From Candidatus Zipacnadia bacterium (GTDB lineage: Bacteria > Armatimonadota > Zipacnadia > Zipacnadales > Zipacnadaceae), in the NCBI GenBank assembly GCA_029821195.1, contig JALGTU010000043.1:1-33969 (forward strand): a DNA stretch of 33,969 bases. The letters are read 5' to 3'. Positions 1-6,860 of this stretch are shown here, in pieces. The translations under genes and the position numbers were made by a program. The notes below the pieces were generated by a model. The model did no database searches and had not been told where the DNA came from. It was given only the letters and a program-made list of their open reading frames with translations. How positions within the stretch are numbered: position 1 is the stretch's first letter; every line of letters starts with the position of its first letter.

Positions 1-78
1 GGAGACGGACGACACACCGAACTAACCCGGGGCCACCGTTGAATGTGGGGGCGAATGCTCCGCAGAAACATCCGCCCC

Positions 79-99
79 CTCGTTCTGAGCCTGTCAAAA
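79..99. repeat. REP-like short intergenic motif
   Basis: On the minus strand this reads TTTTGACAGGCTCAGAACGA. It closely resembles the widespread intergenic motif TTCGACAGGCTCAGGACGAA, which when translated gives the familiar spurious peptide LVLSLSKG. It lies in the 146 bp non-coding stretch after the first minus-strand gene, and I see no gene in that stretch. The resemblance is from memory; copy number in the genome is unknown. Confidence 0.4.
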
Positions 100-146
100 G
101 GCCTTTGCACTGTCGTGGCAAGGGTGCTACTCCCCCAGCCCCACCG

Positions 147-1031
147 CTACAGCTCGATGCCCAGGTCGGCGAAGATCTGGCGAATCTTCTCCAGGCAGAT
201 GCGGCTCGCTTCTTCGGCGCCAGCGGAGAAGGCCGCCCCACCGGGCTGGTTGAGCAAGTCCTTATCCAACTCCGTACCGAGCCGCCAGTGCGTCTCCAGC
301 GAGCAGGCCCCCTCGTAGCCCATATCCAGCAGCGCCTGGAACTGGCCCGGGTAGTCAATGTAGCCCCCGTCGCCGACCGGCACACAGCGGCCGCCTTCCG
401 GGGCCTCGGGATCTTTGACGGCGTCTTTGATGTGGACGTGGATCAGCCACGGCTTCATCCGCTCCCAGGCATCGGGGAAGGGCAGCTCTCCGCCCTCGGC
501 AAAGACCTCGTTGGCCGGGTCCCAGATCGCCCGCAGCCGCGGGTGGTTAATCGCCTCATACAGCGCTGCCGCCTCCCTGGCTGTGGCGATATGCGTGGAC
601 GATTCGTTCTCGATGCCAATGTAGACATCTTCCTGCTCGCAGATCGCCAACGGCTCCTCGTAGGAGTCAATAATCTGCTGCCACACCGCACTGGCCGGGC
701 CGGTCTTCCAGAAGGTGAAGCCGCGGATGATCTGGCAGTCCCACGTATGCGCCATCTCGCAGAAGCGCTTGAGGTACTCGATGTGCGTATTGTACTGCTC
801 TTCGTCGCCCAGGTCGCACTTGAAGAATGGCGCGGCGATTGCAGCGATGGTCATGCCGGCGTCGTCGGTGACCTGCTTGATCTTGCGGACGTCGTCGTCA
901 GTAAGCTCCTGGGGCGGCTTATCCCAGACCGACCGCGGCTCGAGCGCGGTCACGCCGTACTCCGCGCCCACCTCGACGACGCGCTCAATGTCCTGCGATA
1001 TTTCATCAGTGATTACACTTAGCTTGAACAT
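147..1031 (-). CDS. sugar phosphate isomerase/epimerase (xylose isomerase-like TIM barrel)
   Basis: A 294-residue protein of the AP-endonuclease-2 / xylose-isomerase-like TIM barrel superfamily, whose members isomerise or epimerise sugars and sugar derivatives using a divalent metal. The metal-ligand pattern is visible: Glu in GIENE (about residue 141), Asp in WDPANE (about 171), His in IHVHIKD (about 200) and Glu in SLETHW (about 246). The exact substrate cannot be told from sequence. I chose the ATG at 1031, with GGTGGTGA a few bases upstream; an in-frame TTG lies immediately before it at 1034. There is no signal peptide, so it should be cytoplasmic. It is the last minus-strand gene, 178 bp beyond the phosphate acyltransferase gene, and need not share its operon. 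The family also contains hydroxypyruvate isomerases, inosose dehydratases and tagatose/psicose epimerases. Confidence 0.85.
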   Translation of the reverse strand: MFKLSVITDEISQDIERVVEVGAEYGVTALEPRSVWDKPPQELTDDDVRKIKQVTDDAGMTIAAIAAPFFKCDLGDEEQYNTHIEYLKRFCEMAHTWDCQIIRGFTFWKTGPASAVWQQIIDSYEEPLAICEQEDVYIGIENESSTHIATAREAAALYEAINHPRLRAIWDPANEVFAEGGELPFPDAWERMKPWLIHVHIKDAVKDPEAPEGGRCVPVGDGGYIDYPGQFQALLDMGYEGACSLETHWRLGTELDKDLLNQPGGAAFSAGAEEASRICLEKIRQIFADLGIEL

Positions 1032-1045
1032 CAATCTTCACCACC

Positions 1046-1071
1046 AGGTATGATTTTCTACCGTAGGTATG
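1046..1071. promoter_or_regulatory. direct repeat upstream of isomerase gene
   Basis: Two copies of AGGTATG (1046-1052 and 1065-1071) are spaced 19 bp apart, close to two helical turns, just upstream of the isomerase start. This spacing suits a protein-binding site such as an operator, but no promoter hexamers could be placed convincingly. Speculative. Confidence 0.2.
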
Positions 1072-1178
1072 TAAGTTTCGCCATGGCCGCATCGTATTCC
1101 TTCCGCACAAACCAGGCAATTGCCCCTGCAGATCACTCGTCCTTCTGACCGTCTACCATTTCGCGCCATTAGCCGTTA

Positions 1179-1206
1179 ACTAACCACTGTCCACTAACCA
1201 CCATCC
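1179..1206. repeat. 14 bp tandem repeat, two copies
   Basis: ACTAACCACTGTCC (1179-1192) is followed directly by ACTAACCACCATCC (1193-1206), 12 of 14 identical. It sits just after the stop codon of the phosphate acyltransferase gene (minus strand). No function can be assigned; such degenerate repeats are typical intergenic filler in some large-genome bacteria. Confidence 0.6.
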
Positions 1207-1209
1207 GTT

Positions 1210-2151
1210 CTAGAAATGCACCCGCCCGATCTTGAGCCGGGAGGTACGCTGCATATTGTGCATCATGATGCCAAGCGCAATCGAGTGCACCCTGGACTCA
1301 GCGCTGTCTGCTCGTGAAGTCAGCACCACGGGAGCCTGGGCACCCAGCAGCACACCGGCGGTGCGCCCGCCGCCCAGGAAGCTGAAGGTCTTAACGAGGA
1401 TATTGCCCGCCTCGATGTTGGGCACAAGCAGAATGTCACAACGACCGGCCACATCGCCGGGGATATCCTTGATCCGCGCTGCCTCGACAGAAATGGCGTT
1501 ATCCATGGCAAACGGGCCGTCCACGACACACTCCGGGAACTGCCGACGCCGCGCCATAACGCCCAGGGATGCAGCATCCAGCGTGGCGGGCATATTGGGA
1601 TTGACCAACTCCACCGCGCCGAGCACGCCGACCCTGGGACGGGGATTGCCCAGCAACTGGGCCAGGTAGACCGCGTTCATTATAATATCCGCCTTAGTTT
1701 CCAGGTCCGGCGCAATATTCATCGCGCCATCGGTAACCAGTATCAACCGCTGCGGCGCGGGTGTTTCCAGGATGAAGACGTGACTCATTATCACTCCCGC
1801 ACGCAGACCCGTCTCCTTATCCAGTATCGCCCGCAGGAAGTCATCAGTATGCATATGGCCCTTCATCAGCAGCTCCGCGCGCCTTTCGCGAACGGCGAGC
1901 GTCGCCGCTCGCGCCGACGCCAGGTCGTCCGGCTCATTGATGATGGGAACACCGCTAAGATCCATGTCAATACTATCAGCGATGCGCTCAATCTCGCCCT
2001 GGTCGCCAACCAGACACGCCGTCGCAATCCCCTGCTCGAGGACCTGCTTGACCGCCCATAGGACCTCCTCCTGGGCCGCCGCGGCGACCGACAGGGTCCG
2101 AGTGGGCTCAGAGGCTACTTGTTCCAGGATTTCGTCGAAGCTAGTGACCAT
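1210..2151 (-). CDS. ptb: phosphate butyryl/acetyltransferase family protein
   Basis: A 313-residue protein of the PTA/PTB family, which transfers an acyl group between CoA and orthophosphate. Family-typical stretches are visible: LILVTDGAMNIAPDL near residue 145, the VGVLGAVELVNPNMPATLDA segment, CVVDGPFAMDNAIS, and the C-terminal DILLVPNIEAGNILVKTF plus LGAQAPVVLTSRADS. Length and pattern fit phosphate butyryltransferase (Ptb) better than the longer Pta, but substrate is not certain. I chose the ATG at 2151: AAGGAG lies 7 bases upstream, and the residues encoded farther upstream look non-native. The start overlaps the end of ispH by 11 bp (ATGGTCACTAG), implying translational coupling. No butyrate or acetate kinase gene is in the window, so its partner must be elsewhere. 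Confidence 0.85.
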   Translation of the reverse strand: MVTSFDEILEQVASEPTRTLSVAAAAQEEVLWAVKQVLEQGIATACLVGDQGEIERIADSIDMDLSGVPIINEPDDLASARAATLAVRERRAELLMKGHMHTDDFLRAILDKETGLRAGVIMSHVFILETPAPQRLILVTDGAMNIAPDLETKADIIMNAVYLAQLLGNPRPRVGVLGAVELVNPNMPATLDAASLGVMARRRQFPECVVDGPFAMDNAISVEAARIKDIPGDVAGRCDILLVPNIEAGNILVKTFSFLGGGRTAGVLLGAQAPVVLTSRADSAESRVHSIALGIMMHNMQRTSRLKIGRVHF

Positions 2152-3028
2152 CGGTTCGCTCCTTGTGGGGATGCAAGCATCCCTCGGGATTCTCTGCAAG
2201 TTCTTGGAGACGCTCAGCAACAGCAGTAATGGCTTCCGGGGGCGTAGAGGCGCCGGCAGTAACACCGACCGCCTCCGTCGCCACCAGCCACTGCGGCTCG
2301 ATCTCCTGCGCCATCTCGATGTGGTAAGTGGGGGTGCCCGGGCCCCGGCAAATTTGGGCCAGACGGCGGGTGTTGGCGCTGTGGTATCCGCCGACCACTA
2401 TCATCAGGTCAACTGCCTGGGCCATCGCCAGGGACGCTTCCTGGCGAGTCGTGGTGGCCTCGCAGATGGTGTTGGCCACAATCAACTCCTCCACCCGCGG
2501 CAGCAGCGCCGCCACCAACGCCTGCAGGTTATCCAACCGCTGGGTGGTTTGCGAGACCACCGCGACATTTGCATCAAGCGCCACGCCGCGCAGGTCTTCC
2601 GGTCCTTCGACGATGGTAGCCTGCCCGCGAGCGTACTGCACAATCGCCCGGGGTTCGGGGTGATCCACCTCGCCCAGCACCAGCACTTGGTAGCCCATCT
2701 CGGCAAACTGCCCGGCCTTCTTGTGTACCCGAGCGACGAACGGGCAGGTCGCGTCAATTACCTCGATGCCGCGCGCGTGGGCCTGCGCATATATTTCCGG
2801 GCCGGCCCCGTGCGCCCGCACCATCATCACCGCCCCGTCGGGCACCTCGCCGAGGTCCTCCACTACTTCCAGGCCGGCCTGGGTCAGTTCCGCCACCACC
2901 TGCCGGTTGTGGATCAGCGGCCCTAGGCAGTAAACCTTCTCATGCTCCCCGGTCGCTTCCTGGGCGAGCTCTATCGCCCGGAGCACGCCGAAGCAGAACC
3001 CACCTTCGTGTACAATACTGACTTCCAC
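2141..3028 (-). CDS. ispH: 4-hydroxy-3-methylbut-2-enyl diphosphate reductase
   Basis: The last enzyme of the MEP (non-mevalonate) isoprenoid pathway: a cytoplasmic 4Fe-4S reductase turning HMBPP into IPP and DMAPP. The 295-residue protein has the three conserved cluster cysteines: C12 in GGFCFGV, C95 in DATCPFV and C189 in NTICEATTTRQ. Also present are RAHGAGPE, the HPE segment near 123 and a SAN triplet at 217-219 (commonly SSN in relatives). Translation begins at a GTG (3028) with a weak AAGG upstream. It lies 91 bp after the polyprenyl synthase gene on the same strand and overlaps the next gene by 11 bp. Pairing ispH with a prenyl synthase makes metabolic sense, since IspH supplies both of its substrates. 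Confidence 0.95.
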   Translation of the reverse strand: MEVSIVHEGGFCFGVLRAIELAQEATGEHEKVYCLGPLIHNRQVVAELTQAGLEVVEDLGEVPDGAVMMVRAHGAGPEIYAQAHARGIEVIDATCPFVARVHKKAGQFAEMGYQVLVLGEVDHPEPRAIVQYARGQATIVEGPEDLRGVALDANVAVVSQTTQRLDNLQALVAALLPRVEELIVANTICEATTTRQEASLAMAQAVDLMIVVGGYHSANTRRLAQICRGPGTPTYHIEMAQEIEPQWLVATEAVGVTAGASTPPEAITAVAERLQELAENPEGCLHPHKERTDGH

Positions 3029-3090
3029 CTGCGCAACCTTTCTGACGCCATCGCCCCCGCCGCTGATCCGCCTGCACTTGCCGTTCTCGT

Positions 3091-3120
3091 GCTGCCGTTA
3101 TCTGTCGTTGTCTGCCGTTC
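3091..3120. repeat. 10 bp imperfect tandem repeat, three copies
   Basis: Three adjacent 10-mers, GCTGCCGTTA, TCTGTCGTTG and TCTGCCGTTC, lie between ispH and the polyprenyl synthase gene and run into the stop codon of the latter. Core TGYCGTT recurs every 10 bp; a related TTGCCGTT occurs just upstream at 3079-3085. No function is evident. Confidence 0.5.
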
Positions 3121-4046
3121 TAGGCTTGCCGATCAAGCGTTAGTGCCGCCAGACCTTGCCAGAAGCGGTGGTTGGCGGGCAGTTTCTGGGCCACTTCTGT
3201 GGCTTGTCTGGCGAGCTGTGCGGCGTATTCGCGGGCGCCGTCGAGCCCGATCAGCGCCGGGTAGGTCTGCTTGCCGGCCTGTTCATCCAGTCCCACGGGC
3301 TTACCCAGGGTCTCTGCTGAGCTGGTCACGTCGAGTATATCGTCGGTAGCCTGGAACAGCAAGCCGAGCGTGCGCCCATAACCGCCGAGAAGATCAATCT
3401 GCTCCTCGGAGGCCTCCGCCAGAATCGCACCCGCCCGCGCGGCGGCCTCAAACAGCTTCGCGGTCTTGTTGAGGTGAATATACTCTAGCAGCCGGCGATC
3501 CGGCGGCTGTTTTTCACCCCGGATATCCGCGGCCTCCCCGCCGATGAGCCCGCTGGCTCCGGTGGAGGCGCAGAACTCCGAAATCACGCGCAGCACAGCG
3601 CGCCCCGATACGCCTTCGACCTGGGCCTGGGCCGCCAGTGCGCTGTAGGCGGCGATGATGAGGGCGTCGCCCGCCAGAACTGCGGTGGCCTCGTCGAAAG
3701 CAACGTGACACGAGGGCCGCCCCCGGCGCAGCGGGCTGTCATCAATGCCGGGCAAGTCGTCGTGGATGAGCGTCGCAGTATGCAGCAGCTCAAAGCCACA
3801 CGCCGTAGGCAGGACACTTTCGCCCTCGAACCCGAAGGTCGCAGCGGCCTGCATAACAATCAAGGGCCGCAGACGCTTGCCGCCCGGCAGGCTACGTCGC
3901 ATCGCCTCCACCACGTGTCCAGCGAACTCCCCCGCCGCGGGCAGGTAGCGCGCCAGGTGCTGATCTACCCGTGGTGCGCTTTCGGCCAGCAGGCGCTTGA
4001 CCTGCACCACCATATCACTGTTTGTCATCGAATCATCGCAGTTCAC
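3120..4046 (-). CDS. ispA: polyprenyl (farnesyl/geranylgeranyl-type) diphosphate synthase
   Basis: A trans-prenyltransferase of 308 residues that condenses IPP with an allylic diphosphate. The first aspartate-rich motif reads HDDLPGIDD followed by RRGRPSCH, and the second reads DDILDVTSS, followed by GKPVGLDEQAGKQTYPAL. The two-residue insertion in the first motif (DDxxxxD) and the overall length are typical of bacterial IspA-type short-chain synthases, so the product is probably farnesyl or geranylgeranyl diphosphate. GKRLRPL near residue 75 binds IPP in the family. The start is uncertain: GTG at 4046 gives the longest form, ATG at 4028 removes six residues, and neither has a good Shine-Dalgarno. 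It is followed on the same strand by ispH. The usual neighbours xseB and dxs are absent. Confidence 0.9.
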   Translation of the reverse strand: MNCDDSMTNSDMVVQVKRLLAESAPRVDQHLARYLPAAGEFAGHVVEAMRRSLPGGKRLRPLIVMQAAATFGFEGESVLPTACGFELLHTATLIHDDLPGIDDSPLRRGRPSCHVAFDEATAVLAGDALIIAAYSALAAQAQVEGVSGRAVLRVISEFCASTGASGLIGGEAADIRGEKQPPDRRLLEYIHLNKTAKLFEAAARAGAILAEASEEQIDLLGGYGRTLGLLFQATDDILDVTSSAETLGKPVGLDEQAGKQTYPALIGLDGAREYAAQLARQATEVAQKLPANHRFWQGLAALTLDRQA

Positions 4047-4374
4047 TTGCTGCCACTACCCGTGCTGGATTCGGAGGAGCTTACTCGAACGCCGACCAGG
4101 CTGGCTAACCTGCATTATTCACGAAGGCAAAAGGGATGAGGCTTCAAAAGACCTGCTGGTGGCGCTCAAAAGCCATTGACCGCAGTTCACAGTTCGCTGT
4201 CAGCAGCGACACGATGCAACTATCAATTGCGTTACTCAACTTTCAAAGTTTTTGCCGGAAGGGTGTGGGAAACCGGCTTTTTTTGCCTAAAAAGCGGGTT
4301 TCCCACAAGCCGTTCATGAATAATCCGAGCTAGACCTGTTATGCCCAGAGGAGTACTGCAGGACGCGGCCGGTG
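4047..4374. other. 328 bp intergenic region
   Basis: This non-coding gap separates the LysM-G5 gene from the polyprenyl synthase gene (both minus strand). It holds the long hairpin at 4264-4307 and otherwise no convincing gene. Small open frames here lack ribosome sites and family resemblance. It is locally AT-richer than the flanking genes and must contain the 3' end of the division cluster transcript, and perhaps a promoter for the isoprenoid genes, but no clear hexamer pair was found. Confidence 0.6.
4264..4307. repeat. long inverted repeat (hairpin) after the LysM-G5 gene
   Basis: The arm GTGGGAAACCGGCTTTTT (4265-4282) pairs with AAAAAGCGGGTTTCCCAC (4289-4306) with one mismatch, closing a 6-base loop TTGCCT. 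A further T-A pair extends it to 4264-4307. No T-tract follows either arm, so it is not a textbook intrinsic terminator. It lies downstream of the six-gene minus-strand division cluster and upstream of the isoprenoid genes, where a transcription end or mRNA-stabilising structure would be expected. Confidence 0.75.
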
Positions 4375-5406
4375 TCAGTCTTCTGACTCGGTTCTGGACA
4401 AGGTCGCCTCCCCGATGCCAATTCTTACTATCCGCGGCTCGGGCTCTTCGATAGTCCGACCCCTGATGTCCTTCTTGCTAATGACCCGGTTATTCTCGTA
4501 GACCACCCTCATCCAGACAGTCTTCTTGCCGGGCTTGCCTTCGCGCGCTACCTCCGTCTGACCCCGGGGCAGAATGGGCGTGCGAATCTCCTGCTTCTCC
4601 GGCGGTAGTACCTTTGTCCTGGTCTCCTCTTTGACTGTGACTACCGTCAGGGGGGCGGCCGGCGTGGACACCTTGAGCTTTTCGCCGATGATCAGGTAGC
4701 GATCTCGAATACCCGGGTTCAGCGCATACAGATGCGACAGAGTCATGCCGTGCCGGTGAGCGATCTGGGCGGGAAATTCGCCTTTTTTGACCCGATAGGT
4801 CTTCGCGGCGGTGCGACTCTCAGTAAGCTGCTCGACAGCGACGCTCAGGTCGGTGAGGACCTCCTCCGCGGGCCGGGGCACCTGGGGGGCGATGCGCACG
4901 TCCTGGCGGAATTTCGGGGATTCCAGCAGCTTATCATCTTCGGTAAAATACTTACGCTTGACCTCGTCGAGGGCCTTCTTGGCCAACTCCTCGGTGGCCA
5001 GAACCACCACCTCCTGCCCATCCACCTCGATGGCGGCAGAGCTGACCAGGACCGTGACTGCGGGGCGCAGTACTTCCAGGGCCTTGGCTATCGACAGCAC
5101 CTTCCTACCCTCCACCGGCCAGGGCGCATCTTCCCATTGCTCCTCAAAGGAGGCCTGGCCGGGCAGGTTCTTCTTGCCGGCCTTCAGCAGTTGCTCACGG
5201 ACCCGGTCGGCGGCCGCCTTATTGCGCACCAGCACGGCCACCTCGCCATTTATCTTGATGGCGCGGGCGAAACGCCCTCGTCCCGCCAGCAGGATCGAGC
5301 TGAGGATAAGGATCACGATGACCGCCAGCAACAGGCCGCTGCGATAGGCTCGGACAGCAGCCTGGAGTCGTTGGTAACGGCGGTCGCGCCGCTCGTGCTC
5401 TCTCAT
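4375..5406 (-). CDS. membrane-anchored LysM and G5 domain protein
   Basis: A 343-residue protein with a basic N-terminus, one membrane segment (about 23-42), an extracytoplasmic region that begins AIKINGEVAVLVRNKAAADRV, a LysM domain (about 203-246, KTYRVKKGEFPAQIA...GEKLKV) and a C-terminal G5 domain (about 254-330, VVTVKEETRTKV...). LysM binds peptidoglycan N-acetylglucosamine; G5 domains bind sugars and often occur in peptidoglycan-processing proteins. The layout resembles the LysM-G5-M23 endopeptidases of Firmicutes (from memory), but stops after G5, with no peptidase domain. GGAGG lies 9 bases before the ATG at 5406. It follows the S41 protease gene by 80 bp and ends the cluster that begins with ftsE. 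A role as a wall-binding scaffold or partner for the M23 proteins upstream is inferred from position. Confidence 0.8.
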   Translation of the reverse strand: MREHERRDRRYQRLQAAVRAYRSGLLLAVIVILILSSILLAGRGRFARAIKINGEVAVLVRNKAAADRVREQLLKAGKKNLPGQASFEEQWEDAPWPVEGRKVLSIAKALEVLRPAVTVLVSSAAIEVDGQEVVVLATEELAKKALDEVKRKYFTEDDKLLESPKFRQDVRIAPQVPRPAEEVLTDLSVAVEQLTESRTAAKTYRVKKGEFPAQIAHRHGMTLSHLYALNPGIRDRYLIIGEKLKVSTPAAPLTVVTVKEETRTKVLPPEKQEIRTPILPRGQTEVAREGKPGKKTVWMRVVYENNRVISKKDIRGRTIEEPEPRIVRIGIGEATLSRTESED

Positions 5407-5486
5407 TACTATCTTCCTCCGCGACCCGGCTAAGCGCTATTATGATATGACCAGCCAGCTGCACTGACCAGCTCCCGCCGACCGGG

Positions 5487-6836
5487 CTAGCCGGCGGGCT
5501 GGCCGGCGATCAGCTTCCGCAGAACCTCCACGGCACGATCCACCTGTTTCTTGTGCTCCCTGTCGTACCATTCTTTTTGCGTGAGAGCGTCGTCGCCAGG
5601 GCCGCGGTAGTATTCGCCAAAGTCCACGTCCGGCTCGATGCCGCGCTTGCCTTCGGCATACTCCTGACTCAGGTCGCGCTTATTGGGTGTGAGGTATCCG
5701 GCAGTAGACAGCGCCAGAGCCGAGTGGTCGTTAAGCTCGATCACCGTTTGGACCCGGGCTTTGCCGAAGGTGTGCTGGCCGACTACGGTAGCCCGCCCGG
5801 TGTCCTGAAGGGCGCCGGCCACGATCTCCGAGGCACTGGCGCTGCCCTCATTGACCAGCACCACGACCGGCAACTCACTGGGCACGGCAACTCGGCCGGG
5901 CAAGGCCTGGTAGGGCTGCGCTTCACTGTTGCGTTCCTTCACGTACACCACTGGCGCGTCGTCGTAGAACAGGCTGGCAATTGAGATGGCCTGTTCCAGC
6001 AATCCGCCACCGTTGCTGCTCAGGTCGAAGACCAATCCCTTGACATCTCTTGCCACCAGGTCGTCAAGTGACTCGCGCAGTTGTACGTCCGCCTGTTTGT
6101 TGAAGTAGTGCAGCCAGACGTAGCCGATGTCATCGCCAATAATCTTGTGTTCGGGGGGCGGGAACTTGACCTGGCGGCGGGTTATGGTGACCTCCACAGG
6201 TGTATCGGAACCCTCGCGCCGCAGGCTCAGGACCACCTTAGTGCCTTCGGGACCCCGGATCATATCGGCGACCGGACCCACCCCCAGGCCCTCCACCGAC
6301 TCGCCGTCAACCTTCACTACCACATCCCCGGGACGAATGTCCACCTCCGAGGCTGGCCCATCGCGAATGATCGAGGAGATCACAACCTGTCTGACATCTG
6401 TCTCCCCCACCTTGCGCTCCTCCAGTACGGCTCCGATTCCCTCAAACTGGCCCGCCGCCTCTGTCTGAAACTCCTTGTACTGCTCCGGGGTCATGAACCG
6501 GCTGTACGGGTCTTCCAGAGCCCCGATCATCCCCCGGATGGCGCCGTAGGTGAGCTTGATTGGCTCCTCGATGGGTTCAACGTAGTCTCTTAGAATGCGC
6601 TGGCGCACCTCCCAGAAGGTCGCCAGCGGCTGCAGGTTGGTGGACGCCGGGATCCCCCGGCCCTGCTCGACCTCAATAACTCCCGGCACAATCTGCGCCA
6701 CCCGCCCCACCAGCCCAAGCAGCGGTTCCGCCGAGAACCAGTGCATCACCCCCGCACCGGCCACAAACGAACCGGCCATCAACATGCCGATCAGCACTAT
6801 CAGCCACACGCGAAAACGAAAAGCAGTCTTATCCAT
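5487..6836 (-). CDS. ctpA: S41 family C-terminal processing peptidase
   Basis: A 449-residue periplasmic serine protease anchored by one N-terminal membrane segment (about 11-31). The order is the usual one: an N-terminal helical region with EDPYSRFM, a PDZ domain (about 130-222) that recognises C-terminal tails, and the S41 core. The Ser/Lys/Gln set can be placed as S334 in NEGSASASEI, K359 in TFGKARVQ and Q363, with the 25- and 4-residue spacing seen in CtpB and Prc. The common GKG is GKA here. DLSSNGGGLL and YLTPNKRDLSQEYAEGKRGIEPD are also typical. A GGGAGG lies upstream, in the 24 bp gap after the M23 gene. S41 genes next to ftsEX and M23 genes are a recurrent arrangement; such proteases often trim peptidoglycan hydrolases or their regulators. 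Confidence 0.95.
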   Translation of the reverse strand: MDKTAFRFRVWLIVLIGMLMAGSFVAGAGVMHWFSAEPLLGLVGRVAQIVPGVIEVEQGRGIPASTNLQPLATFWEVRQRILRDYVEPIEEPIKLTYGAIRGMIGALEDPYSRFMTPEQYKEFQTEAAGQFEGIGAVLEERKVGETDVRQVVISSIIRDGPASEVDIRPGDVVVKVDGESVEGLGVGPVADMIRGPEGTKVVLSLRREGSDTPVEVTITRRQVKFPPPEHKIIGDDIGYVWLHYFNKQADVQLRESLDDLVARDVKGLVFDLSSNGGGLLEQAISIASLFYDDAPVVYVKERNSEAQPYQALPGRVAVPSELPVVVLVNEGSASASEIVAGALQDTGRATVVGQHTFGKARVQTVIELNDHSALALSTAGYLTPNKRDLSQEYAEGKRGIEPDVDFGEYYRGPGDDALTQKEWYDREHKKQVDRAVEVLRKLIAGQPAG

Positions 6837-6860
6837 AGCCCGTTACTGACCTCCCAAAAT

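Noticed and set aside
39-1022. A long open frame (327 codons) on the plus strand opposite the isomerase gene
   Set aside because: It is antisense to a gene with clear family motifs, has no ribosome site and shows no recognisable domain. Long antisense frames are expected at this GC content.
5474-5498. GC-rich hairpin at the end of the S41 protease gene as a terminator
   Set aside because: The CCCGCCG/CGGCGGG stem has a long loop, includes the stop codon and no T-tract follows; such stems are common by chance at this GC content.
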